Shown here one piece after another: positions 8,534 to 15,659 of a stretch of DNA of 64,000 bases. The position numbers were made by a program, and so were the translations under genes. Source of the DNA: Acinetobacter sp. ANC 5054. Lineage in GTDB: Bacteria > Pseudomonadota > Gammaproteobacteria > Pseudomonadales > Moraxellaceae. The DNA is taken from positions 51,488-115,487 of the forward strand of contig NZ_NEGG01000004.1 in assembly GCF_002135295.1 (NCBI RefSeq). The letters are read 5' to 3'. How positions within the stretch are numbered: the stretch's first letter is position 1; every line of letters starts with the position of its first letter. The notes beneath the pieces are model-generated. The model ran no database searches. It was not told the DNA's origin and worked only from the letters and a program-made list of their open reading frames with translations.

Positions 8534-8570
8534 AGTATGTACACCAAGAACATTAAGAACTAGATATCCA

Positions 8571-9560
8571 ATGACTCAAAATGCGTTAAACCAATTAAAA
8601 AGCCTGACTACGATTGTTGCTGACAGCAGTGACTTAACTGCAATTGAAACTTTTCGCCCATTAGATGCAACAACAAATCCATCACTCATTACGGCTGCTG
8701 CAAATCAACCTGAAAATAAAGAACTCATTGAAAGTGCTTTTGATCAGGCAAAAAAAGAAGGGTATGTAAGTGATGAGCTGATTGAACGCACGATTGATAT
8801 TTTAACGGTCAAGTTTGGTGTAGAAATTTTAAAACTGGTTGAAGGTCGCGTATCTACAGAAGTTGATGCTGCTTTATCTTATGATACTGAGGCAACGATT
8901 GCTAAAGCGAAAGAATTGCTGGCTCTGTATGCACAGTACGGCATTGACCAAAACCGTATCTTAATTAAGATCGCTTCGACTTGGGAAGGTATACAAGCCG
9001 CCAAAGCATTAGAGTCGAAAGGTATTCATTGTAATCTCACCCTGCTATTTGGTTTACATCAAGCGCAAGCCTGTGCTGAAGCAAATGTTACCCTGATCTC
9101 TCCTTTTGTCGGTCGTATTTTAGACTGGTACAAAAAAGCAGAAAATGTTGAGTACTACCCGATTGACAAAGATCCCGGTGTACTTTCAGTGAAACAAATT
9201 TATCACTACTACAAACAGCACAATATTCAAACTGAAATTATGGGTGCAAGTTTCCGTAGTGTCGATCAAGTCTTAGGGCTTGCGGGTTGTGATTTGTTAA
9301 CGGTTTCGCCAAATCTGCTGGCAGAATTGGAAAAAGATCAACGTACTGTTGAGGTTCAACTATCAACAGATCATGCGCATGCACACGGTCATCATGATAT
9401 TCAGCCATTGAATAAGCAAAATTTCAAAGATGCCGTTGAAAAAGACCTGATGTCTTTCCAATTGCTACAAGGTGGTATCGATAGTTTTATTAAAGCACGT
9501 GAACAATTAAGTACTTTATTACGTCAATCCTTTGGCATTGATGCTGAAATTAAACCTTAA
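8571..9560 (+). CDS. tal: transaldolase
   Basis: Cytosolic transaldolase of the non-oxidative pentose phosphate pathway. It transfers dihydroxyacetone between sedoheptulose-7-phosphate and glyceraldehyde-3-phosphate. The 329-residue length is like E. coli TalB (317). The Schiff-base lysine is Lys133 in RILIKIASTWEG, the N-terminal signature is LDATTNPSL, and NLTLLF and SPFVGRILDWY are also typical. A short His-rich stretch (DHAHAHGHHD) near residue 270 is an odd local feature. A strong terminator follows, so it is probably monocistronic. Confidence 0.95.
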   Translation: MTQNALNQLKSLTTIVADSSDLTAIETFRPLDATTNPSLITAAANQPENKELIESAFDQAKKEGYVSDELIERTIDILTVKFGVEILKLVEGRVSTEVDAALSYDTEATIAKAKELLALYAQYGIDQNRILIKIASTWEGIQAAKALESKGIHCNLTLLFGLHQAQACAEANVTLISPFVGRILDWYKKAENVEYYPIDKDPGVLSVKQIYHYYKQHNIQTEIMGASFRSVDQVLGLAGCDLLTVSPNLLAELEKDQRTVEVQLSTDHAHAHGHHDIQPLNKQNFKDAVEKDLMSFQLLQGGIDSFIKAREQLSTLLRQSFGIDAEIKP

Positions 9561-9586
9561 TTTAGATTTTTTCAGCTTAATCTATC

Positions 9587-9623
9587 AGCCGATGTTGCTA
9601 TAATGCCGCATCGGCTTTTTTTT
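9587..9623 (+). terminator. rho-independent terminator of tal
   Basis: Stem AGCCGATG (9587-9594) pairs with CATCGGCT (9609-9616) and is followed by a run of eight T. It ends 13 bp before the next GTG start. Confidence 0.85.
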
Positions 9624-9636
9624 ACGAGACAGTTCA

Positions 9637-10287
9637 GTGTTTGGTATCACAGATTTAACGACCTTTATTATTGGTACGATTTTAATTGTGATTTTACCAG
9701 GCCCAAACTCTCTATATGTCATGTCAGTTGCTTCACGTTATGGCATTAAGGTCGGTTATATCGGTGCATTTGGTGTTTATACCGGTGACATGATTTTAAT
9801 TTTGCTTACCGCGCTTGGTGCTGCCTCTTTATTACATGCATTTCCTTGGTTATTTATCTTACTTAAAATCGTCGGTGCACTTTATTTAAGTTATTTGGGT
9901 ATCAAATTATTTAAAGCTGCCTATCAAACGTGGCATGCCGTACACACACCTGAACAACTCCAATCTGATCATATCAGTGTCGAAGAATTAAAACCCTTTA
10001 AAACCGCGCTCACCATTAGTATTTTAAACCCTAAAGCGATTCTGTTTTATTTATCTTTCTTTGTGCAATTTGTCGATCCTTCTTACCCTTACCCTGCCAT
10101 CACCTTTACAGCTTTAGCCATCGTCCTGCAAATCATTAGTATGAGTTATTTGACCATTTTAATTTTTTCAGGTGCTAAACTCGCAAGCTACTTTAATAAT
10201 CGTTATAGATTCACTGCCTGCTGTGTAGCAGCAGTTGGATTACTGTTTTGTGGTTTTGGTCTAAAACTTGCGACCTCGACGATATAA
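9637..10287 (+). CDS. LysE/RhtB-family amino-acid exporter, LeuE-like
   Basis: Inner-membrane exporter of the LysE superfamily, 216 residues with about six hydrophobic segments. The N-terminal PGPNSLYVMSVASRYG is the family signature, and LNPKAILFYLSFFVQF is the second conserved motif. It resembles leucine exporter LeuE more than LysE or RhtB, so efflux of leucine or similar amino acids is likely but unproven. The start is GTG at 9637; the next in-frame ATG would remove the first membrane helix. Because the tal terminator lies directly upstream, it must have its own promoter or depend on read-through. Confidence 0.78.
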   Translation: MFGITDLTTFIIGTILIVILPGPNSLYVMSVASRYGIKVGYIGAFGVYTGDMILILLTALGAASLLHAFPWLFILLKIVGALYLSYLGIKLFKAAYQTWHAVHTPEQLQSDHISVEELKPFKTALTISILNPKAILFYLSFFVQFVDPSYPYPAITFTALAIVLQIISMSYLTILIFSGAKLASYFNNRYRFTACCVAAVGLLFCGFGLKLATSTI

Positions 10288-10565
10288 TTCAAATTGCGTT
10301 GAATAAGCGTAAGTCTCAAATGAAAACTTTCTACGTATATACAAACTATCCATTTTCATGGTTGCATAGCCTTTTTTAGTACATACCTCTTATTCATAGA
10401 CTGATCATTTTTTGAATCATCATTCAACTCAAATCACATATCATATGCATACTCACAACACTTGAATAAATATTTCATTTGTTGCTTTTACTGCTTAAGA
10501 CTTGAGCGTATTATTGTGAAAAATCACATATATTGACTTCTATACGTTTAAGTTGCACAGGGATT

Positions 10566-11735
10566 ATGCAAAAAATTCTCCAAGACTTCTCCATTCCAGC
10601 TGTTTTTGCTGGCTTCATTACTTTCCTTGTTGGCATCAGTGTTTCGGCTGTGCTGGTCATTCAATCAGCGCAAATGCTCGGTGCTGGAACCGCAGAAATT
10701 ACCTCTTGGTTTTGGGCACTTGGACTAGGCATTGGTTTATCTGGTTTGCTTTTGTCATGGAAATTTAAACATCCAGTGGCAACATCTTGGTCTACTGCTG
10801 GACTCGCACTCATTTTAGCCACTGCAAATGGCTACAGTATGAATGCCGCTTTGGGTGCATTTTTAGTCTGCGGCTTACTCACAGCAACCCTTGGTTTTTT
10901 AGGAATTTTTGAGAAAATTTTACGCCATATTCCGCAAAGTTTAACCAGTGCGATGCTCGCAGGTGTTTTGCTTAAATTTGGTATTTCGCTATTTGCAAGT
11001 TTACAAAATGAATGGGCATTTGTTTTAAGCTTATTGACCGCTTATGTACTTACAAAGCGCATATGGCCACGCTATAGCATTGTACTCACAGTCATTATTG
11101 GCATTCTGTTATGTCCACTATTGTTGAACTTTACCATTCCAGCACTAAACTTAAGCTTTGCTCAACCTGTATGGACAACACCTGATTTCTCCTTTGCGTC
11201 CATTATTGGGCTTGCGCTACCGTTATTCGTGATCAATATGGCATCGCAATATTTACCCGGTATAGCCATGATTAAAAGTTATGGCTATCAACCGAATGTC
11301 AATCAACTGATTGGTTGGACAGGAACTGCGCAAGCAATCTTTGCACCTTTTGGCTGTTTCTCAGTGAATATTGCCGCTATTAGTGCAGCCATTAGCTTGG
11401 ATGAACAAGCACATCCAGATGAGAAAAAGCGTTATATTGCGGGCATGAGTTGCGGCGTTTTTTATATTCTAATGGGGATATTCGCTGCAACATTGGTCAG
11501 CTTCTTAACCGCTTTCCCCTTAGTCTTCATTACAGCATTAGCTGGCATTGCTTTACTTGGTACCATTGGACATAACATTGTCATTGCCTTTCAAGATGCC
11601 AGCGAACGTGAAGCAGCACTGCTAACCTTCTTATTTAGTGCTTCAGGTGTGCAATTTTTTAGCATAGGTTCGGCATTTTGGGGCTTATTATTTGGTTTGT
11701 TCGTCCATATGATTTTTAAATTTAAACAGAAATAA
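10566..11735 (+). CDS. benE: BenE-family transporter (benzoate/H+ symporter family)
   Basis: Membrane transporter of the BenE family, about 389 residues with 11-12 hydrophobic helices. Recognisable parts are the N-terminal FAGFITFLVGISVSAVLVIQ, PVATSWSTAGLALI, and the central NMASQYLPGIAMIKSYGYQPN followed by APFGCFSVNIAAI. The family imports benzoate with protons, but no ben catabolic genes are nearby, so the substrate is open. The ATG at 10566 fits the usual N-terminus; an in-frame TTG at 10533 would add 11 residues. The 3' end overlaps the convergent TetR gene by 14 bp. Confidence 0.8.
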   Translation: MQKILQDFSIPAVFAGFITFLVGISVSAVLVIQSAQMLGAGTAEITSWFWALGLGIGLSGLLLSWKFKHPVATSWSTAGLALILATANGYSMNAALGAFLVCGLLTATLGFLGIFEKILRHIPQSLTSAMLAGVLLKFGISLFASLQNEWAFVLSLLTAYVLTKRIWPRYSIVLTVIIGILLCPLLLNFTIPALNLSFAQPVWTTPDFSFASIIGLALPLFVINMASQYLPGIAMIKSYGYQPNVNQLIGWTGTAQAIFAPFGCFSVNIAAISAAISLDEQAHPDEKKRYIAGMSCGVFYILMGIFAATLVSFLTAFPLVFITALAGIALLGTIGHNIVIAFQDASEREAALLTFLFSASGVQFFSIGSAFWGLLFGLFVHMIFKFKQK

Positions 11736-12306
11736 ATGACTCAGCTTTCGCTCGATAAGTTCGGGCGATCAGCTCTTTTTTTAATACCGAAGTTTCAGAT
11801 ACATCTTCCACTTCGGTAAACATAGTCAACCAAATACCATCTGCTGCATAACGCAATATTTTTAATTCCATATCGGCATCCGTTTCAGCATGACACTGCA
11901 AACGTGCATTTAGCCAGTCAATCCAATATTCATTAAACGTTTTATCCGTCAACATGGTCATCGAAATCGCAGACCACGAATGTTTTAAACCATGAATCTG
12001 CTTTTCCAAGGTAATTTCGATATATGCCCGAGTAAAGCAGCCATATGACTGATCATCTTCTGCAATTAAACGATCAATCACTACATCCAATTGCTCTAAT
12101 AGGCAAATGACCATCGACTCCAAAAGCTTTTGCTTATTGGGAAAATGGTGAAATACACCGCCTTTAGTCACCCCAACCAAATCTGCAACCGCTTGAATAG
12201 ATACCCCATTCACGCCCTTTTGCGCAGCCAATTGCATAGCATGCTGCAAAATACTTTGACGAATAATTTGGGGTTCTTTCTTACGTTGATGCGGATTTTC
12301 AGTCAT
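11722..12306 (-). CDS. TetR/AcrR-family repressor of the SMR efflux gene
   Basis: TetR-family regulator of 194 residues. The N-terminal helix-turn-helix covers about residues 32-55 (VADLVGVTKGGVFHHFPNK), and the ligand-binding C-terminal domain is variable. Its ATG directly abuts the stop codon of the SMR gene (12307), so both are surely on one transcript. A 24-bp palindrome in the promoter upstream of the SMR gene is the likely binding site, implying self-repressed, ligand-induced efflux. The inducer cannot be read from the sequence. Confidence 0.88.
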   Translation of the reverse strand: MTENPHQRKKEPQIIRQSILQHAMQLAAQKGVNGVSIQAVADLVGVTKGGVFHHFPNKQKLLESMVICLLEQLDVVIDRLIAEDDQSYGCFTRAYIEITLEKQIHGLKHSWSAISMTMLTDKTFNEYWIDWLNARLQCHAETDADMELKILRYAADGIWLTMFTEVEDVSETSVLKKELIARTYRAKAESFISV

Positions 12307-12651
12307 TTAGTGTCCAGTAGAGTTTGAAAATAGGTTAATCACCACCACACCCGAAACAATCAGTCCAATACCAATCATTGCAGGTACATCTAAACTTTGG
12401 CGAAAGATAAAGTAGCCAATAAGCGCCGTTAAAACAATACCTACTCCAGCCCAAATGGCATATGCAATCCCAAGTGGTATGACTTTAATCACTTGGGACA
12501 ACAAATAAAATGCAATACAGAATAATACCGCTACCGCGAGCGATGGCATCAGTTTGGTGAAACCTTCGGACTTCACCAAAAAAGTCGAACCGATCACTTC
12601 TGAAATAATAGCCAATGCGAGTAAACCATAGGCAAACATAACTGAATTCAT
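12307..12651 (-). CDS. small multidrug resistance (SMR) family exporter
   Basis: Four-helix SMR transporter of the EmrE/QacE type, which exports cationic disinfectants and dyes by proton antiport, normally as a dimer. Glu at position 14 of the frame starting MNSVMFAYG (LAIISEVIGS) is the essential membrane-embedded acid. IPLGIAYAIWAGVG and the GIGLIVSGVVVINLFS ending are also diagnostic. An in-frame ATG at 12673-12675 would add eight residues, but it lies inside the predicted operator, so 12651 is preferred (114 residues). It is clearly SMR; I do not claim it is AbeS. Confidence 0.9.
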   Translation of the reverse strand: MNSVMFAYGLLALAIISEVIGSTFLVKSEGFTKLMPSLAVAVLFCIAFYLLSQVIKVIPLGIAYAIWAGVGIVLTALIGYFIFRQSLDVPAMIGIGLIVSGVVVINLFSNSTGH

Positions 12652-12665
12652 TTTAAAACCAAATA

Positions 12666-12689
12666 AACATACCAAACGGTAGGTATGTT
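12666..12689. promoter_or_regulatory. palindromic operator for the SMR/TetR operon
   Basis: AACATACC (12666-12673) and GGTATGTT (12682-12689) form a perfect inverted repeat around an 8-bp centre that itself contains TACC/GGTA symmetry. It overlaps or directly follows a minus-strand -10-like TATAAC, 15-40 bp upstream of the SMR start. This is the classic position for a TetR-family repressor site. Confidence 0.7.
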
Positions 12690-12735
12690 ATAGATTTATA
12701 AATTTAACTGCAAGCAATCCGCTGCTAAATTTTCG

Positions 12736-13749
12736 TTAATGATTCAATATAGATTGCTGTGTAATAAATTCTAAAGTCCGTTCAAAAGTTTGCTGACTGG
12801 CTTTTTTACTCATCATGAATTGATATTCATGTACCAAAAACTCTTTTGAGTCTGGGTAAAAAACTTCAGTAACAGGTACCTTTTTGGCTTTAAGTTGCTC
12901 TACAAAGGGTAAAGACTGGGTTTTGGTTAAAAAGTCTTTATTACCACCACTAATAAATACAGGGGGATAATGTTCATTAAAATTGGAAGCAGTCGATATC
13001 TGCTTTAAAAATGTTGCATCATCTTTTTTATCGCCTGTGTAGGCTTGAACCAAGTTATATACCCCCCACTCAATAAGCCCCAGTTCTTCAGGTGCCGTAT
13101 TTACAAAAGCATTGAGATCGTAAATACCACAATGCAGAATCAGACCTTTGAGCTGTTTTGCCGCCAATACTGGTTGAATATTTGAAGCTTGGGCAAACTC
13201 TGGATTCGTGACCAATGCTGCATAGTGACTCGCCATATTAGCGCCAGCTGAATCACCCGCTAAATAAAGCTGATTGGCATCAATTCCATATTGTGCTGCA
13301 TGCGCATGAATAAATTTTAAGGCTTCATCTATTTGATGCAGTTGAGTGGGGTAAATTGCATCAGGGGCAAATTGGTATTGTACAGAAACCACGTTATAAC
13401 CTGCCGCTGCAAGGCGTTTAAAATATCCACGGGCATGTTCTTTAGAGCCAGATACCCAACCACCACCATGAATCCAAACCACAGTTGGTCGAACGCCTAA
13501 TAAGGCAATTTGCTCAGGCTGGTAAATATCTAAACTTAAATCAGGATTCTGTAAATATTGAATGTTGGGTTGAACAATGACATTTTCAGGTGCATGCCGA
13601 TCGATAAATTGTTTTTGAACTTGAGTAGAAAGATTAAAGGCACCAGCAATCAACTTGGTACTGCTTTGGGTATTTTGACAACCCGACAAGTTCATGACGG
13701 TACAAATACTCAGCGTCATCAACAAAAGTTTATGCGGCATTCTCACCAT
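12736..13749 (-). CDS. alpha/beta-hydrolase lipoprotein, carboxylesterase (HSL/BD-FAE type)
   Basis: Esterase of the alpha/beta-hydrolase fold, 337 residues, predicted to be lipid-anchored. The signal sequence ends in the lipobox LSGC with Cys24. Oxyanion motif HGGG is at residues 94-97 and the nucleophile elbow GDSAG at 165-169 (Ser167). Asp in GGNKDF and His in VHEYQF complete a plausible catalytic triad. The HGGGW/GDSAG pair is typical of hormone-sensitive-lipase-like family IV enzymes acting on short acyl esters. The natural substrate is unknown. It faces the adjacent SMR promoter but appears to be separately transcribed. Confidence 0.85.
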   Translation of the reverse strand: MVRMPHKLLLMTLSICTVMNLSGCQNTQSSTKLIAGAFNLSTQVQKQFIDRHAPENVIVQPNIQYLQNPDLSLDIYQPEQIALLGVRPTVVWIHGGGWVSGSKEHARGYFKRLAAAGYNVVSVQYQFAPDAIYPTQLHQIDEALKFIHAHAAQYGIDANQLYLAGDSAGANMASHYAALVTNPEFAQASNIQPVLAAKQLKGLILHCGIYDLNAFVNTAPEELGLIEWGVYNLVQAYTGDKKDDATFLKQISTASNFNEHYPPVFISGGNKDFLTKTQSLPFVEQLKAKKVPVTEVFYPDSKEFLVHEYQFMMSKKASQQTFERTLEFITQQSILNH

Positions 13750-14059
13750 TCCATGTTTTCATAAAATCAAAATTTATTTATAAACGTATGTATTGCGTTT
13801 ATACAATTCATTTTCAAGGTAAAATCCAGTCTTTTCAAAAATACCCGATAAATTTACTCGATTTTCTTGTCTATAAATCAAACCAAAAGCCGAGTTTTTA
13901 GCTCGGAATTTTTTGCGAATAAATCTAAGCTTTTTTGTAAATTTTTCTCTAATTTTATGAATTTACGCTATTTTTTATAATAATAAAATTGAACCTATGC
14001 ACACATTGTGTTATCAATAAACTGTAGGGTTTATAAGCAATAATATTGGAGATTCTCCC
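13750..14059. other. 310-bp intergenic region with orphan terminator-like hairpin
   Basis: Divergent promoter region between the esterase and the first universal stress gene. A hairpin CCGAG/CTCGG followed by AATTTTTT lies at 13890-13912, reading as a plus-strand terminator although no plus-strand gene precedes it. Otherwise the stretch is A+T-rich without a credible open frame. Confidence 0.5.
13989..14016 (+). promoter_or_regulatory. possible promoter of first universal stress gene
   Basis: TTGAAC (13989-13994) and TTATCA (14011-14016) are spaced by 16 bp and sit 43 bp upstream of the ATG. A purine-rich TTGGAGA ribosome-binding site precedes the start. Confidence 0.35.
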
Positions 14060-14503
14060 ATGTCATATCAACAAATTTTAGTACCTGTAGATGGTTCAGA
14101 AATCTCATTTTCAGCTGTAAAAAAAGCAGCATTATTGGCTAAAGGTTTTAATAGCCAACTCACTTTAGTCAGCCTTGTTGCTGAAGACCCATTCACAGAT
14201 GCAGACTTTTATTATTCTTCATCAATCATGAAAGAATACTTTGTACAGGCTTATGCCAATGCAGAACAAGCGTTAAAAGAAGCATTAGCGATCACTGCTG
14301 AAGCAGGTGTAACTGCTCAAAGTAAAATTATTAAAGGTCAGGTTTCTGCTGAAGGTGTAGTCGAAGCTGCAAATGAAGTGAATGCAGACCTGATTGTAAT
14401 GGGTTCACATGGTCGTAAAGGCTTTAAGAAAATGCTCCTTGGCAGTTTTGCTCAAGATGTATTAAGCAATACCGAGCTTCCAGTTCTAGTTGTGAAAGCA
14501 TAA
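14060..14503 (+). CDS. universal stress protein UspA family (first of pair)
   Basis: Cytosolic UspA-fold protein, 147 residues, single domain. The nucleotide-binding signature G-x2-G-x9-G-S is present as GSHG...LLGS near the C-terminus, so this is an ATP-binding type Usp. N-terminal ILVPVDGSEISFSA is characteristic. A terminator follows at once and a paralogue lies 128 bp downstream with its own terminator, so each is probably regulated separately. Such proteins are usually induced by starvation, oxidative or membrane stress; the exact role here is unknown. Confidence 0.9.
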   Translation: MSYQQILVPVDGSEISFSAVKKAALLAKGFNSQLTLVSLVAEDPFTDADFYYSSSIMKEYFVQAYANAEQALKEALAITAEAGVTAQSKIIKGQVSAEGVVEAANEVNADLIVMGSHGRKGFKKMLLGSFAQDVLSNTELPVLVVKA

Positions 14504-14507
14504 TGTT

Positions 14508-14532
14508 AAAGCCCACTTCGGTGGGCTTTTTT
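14508..14532 (+). terminator. rho-independent terminator
   Basis: Stem AAGCCCAC/GTGGGCTT with a TTCG tetraloop and six T, directly after the stop codon of the first stress gene. Confidence 0.92.
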
Positions 14533-14631
14533 GACTTTACACTAGCAATTAACAAGTAAAAGCAATTCGTTTTATGATCCATTTACGAATAATCATTGCC
14601 ATCAGAACATGTAAAATAAAAGGAAACTGAT

Positions 14632-15078
14632 ATGAGTCAGTATCAACAAATTTTAGTCGCTGTAGATGAATCACCAATTTCCTATTCCGCTGTTGAGCAT
14701 GCGCTAAGCTTGGCCAAAAGCCAAAATGCCCATGTTACTGTTGTCAGTGTGGTTGCAGTAGACCCTTTTGTCGGAGTGGATTTTTATGCGGTTGCACCAG
14801 CAATTACTGAATATTTCATGCAGGCTGAAAAAAGCGCGCAACTCCGTTTAGAAGATATCAAGCAATCTTTTATTCGTGATGAAATTGATGTAAGTACACG
14901 TCTGATTCACGGTGTGTCGCCAACTGAAGGTATTTTACAAGTGGCGGATGAAATCTCTGCGGACTTAATTATCATGGGCTCACGTGGTCGCACAGGCTTG
15001 AAAAAAGCAATGCTCGGTAGTGTTGCTCAAAATATTTTGACTCAATGCCCGATCCCCGTACTCATCATTAAGCAATAA
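14632..15078 (+). CDS. universal stress protein UspA family (second of pair)
   Basis: Paralogue of the preceding gene, 148 residues. It shares YQQILVAVDESPISYSA at the N-terminus, a D-P-F block near residue 45 and the ATP-binding signature GSRG...MLGS. The two proteins align over their whole length with clear but moderate identity, indicating an old tandem duplication. It has its own ribosome-binding site (AAAGGAAAC) and terminator. Confidence 0.9.
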   Translation: MSQYQQILVAVDESPISYSAVEHALSLAKSQNAHVTVVSVVAVDPFVGVDFYAVAPAITEYFMQAEKSAQLRLEDIKQSFIRDEIDVSTRLIHGVSPTEGILQVADEISADLIIMGSRGRTGLKKAMLGSVAQNILTQCPIPVLIIKQ

Positions 15079-15080
15079 AA

Positions 15081-15104
15081 AAAGCCCTCTTCTGAGGGCT
15101 TTTC
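15081..15104 (+). terminator. rho-independent terminator
   Basis: Stem AAGCCCTC/GAGGGCTT with T-rich tail, 3 bp after the stop of the second stress gene. A-runs on the left also allow function for the convergent small gene. Confidence 0.85.
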
Positions 15105-15139
15105 AATTTTGGGTAATACGTTTGGTCTTGATCATCAAA

Positions 15140-15352
15140 TTAAGATTTACCAATCATTTGATTGAGCATTTGAAGATATTGCTCAGCTTCACGACCAGTC
15201 GTAAAACGCTTTTCAAACATACCTGTTTTTTGCACACTGTTTGGTGTGTATTCCACTGATACGACAAATGCTTGCTGTACTTCTTTATAAATGCGTACCG
15301 CAATAATATGATGGGAGTTGAGATAAAAACCATCATCAACCTTAACTAACAT
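15140..15352 (-). CDS. small conserved-looking protein of unknown function
   Basis: A 70-residue soluble protein (start MLVKVDDG) with no motif I recognise. The alternation of charged and hydrophobic residues suggests a small alpha/beta domain; the middle (RIYKEVQQAFVVSVEY) looks beta-rich. The ATG at 15352 is preferred over an upstream TTG at 15364 because GAGGCGGG stands 6-7 nt before it. It is convergent with the second stress gene and shares its terminator. Good ribosome-binding site and gene-like composition argue that it is real. Confidence 0.6.
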   Translation of the reverse strand: MLVKVDDGFYLNSHHIIAVRIYKEVQQAFVVSVEYTPNSVQKTGMFEKRFTTGREAEQYLQMLNQMIGKS

Positions 15353-15659
15353 AACCCGCCTCAAAATATTTAAACCATGGTTAGAAAAAATATCCGCAAG
15401 ATAAATTTACGCGACATTTGTTTAATCTACCTTAAATAATTGTACGCTTATTATGTGACTTATATAACATTTATTTTGTATTTAAAATTTATAATCACAT
15501 TTATATTTTAATATTTATAACTAATTCAATTTTTAATGTGAGTTTATTTCACTATTGTTTTCACATAATTTCGATTGGCGTATTTTAAAAAGCGATAAAA
15601 AACCCGCTGAAATTTACATATCAGCGGGTTGATTCAAACAATCTATTCTAAATAGCGAA
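15353..15659. other. 307-bp A+T-rich intergenic region
   Basis: Contains the promoter side of the small gene and the pepN terminator at its right end. The block 15415-15560 is extremely A+T-rich with several TTTAT/ATAAA steps. I see no gene or clear operator. Confidence 0.5.
15597..15630 (-). terminator. rho-independent terminator of pepN
   Basis: Stem AACCCGCTGA/TCAGCGGGTT, 10-nt loop, with an A-run on the plus strand that becomes the U-tract on the minus strand. It starts 29 bp beyond the pepN stop. Confidence 0.9.

Noticed and set aside
10319..10362. Inverted repeat ATGAAAA/TTTTCAT between the LeuE-like and BenE-like genes
   Set aside because: Arms of only 7 A+T-rich bases with a loop of about 28 nt; too weak to call a terminator or operator.
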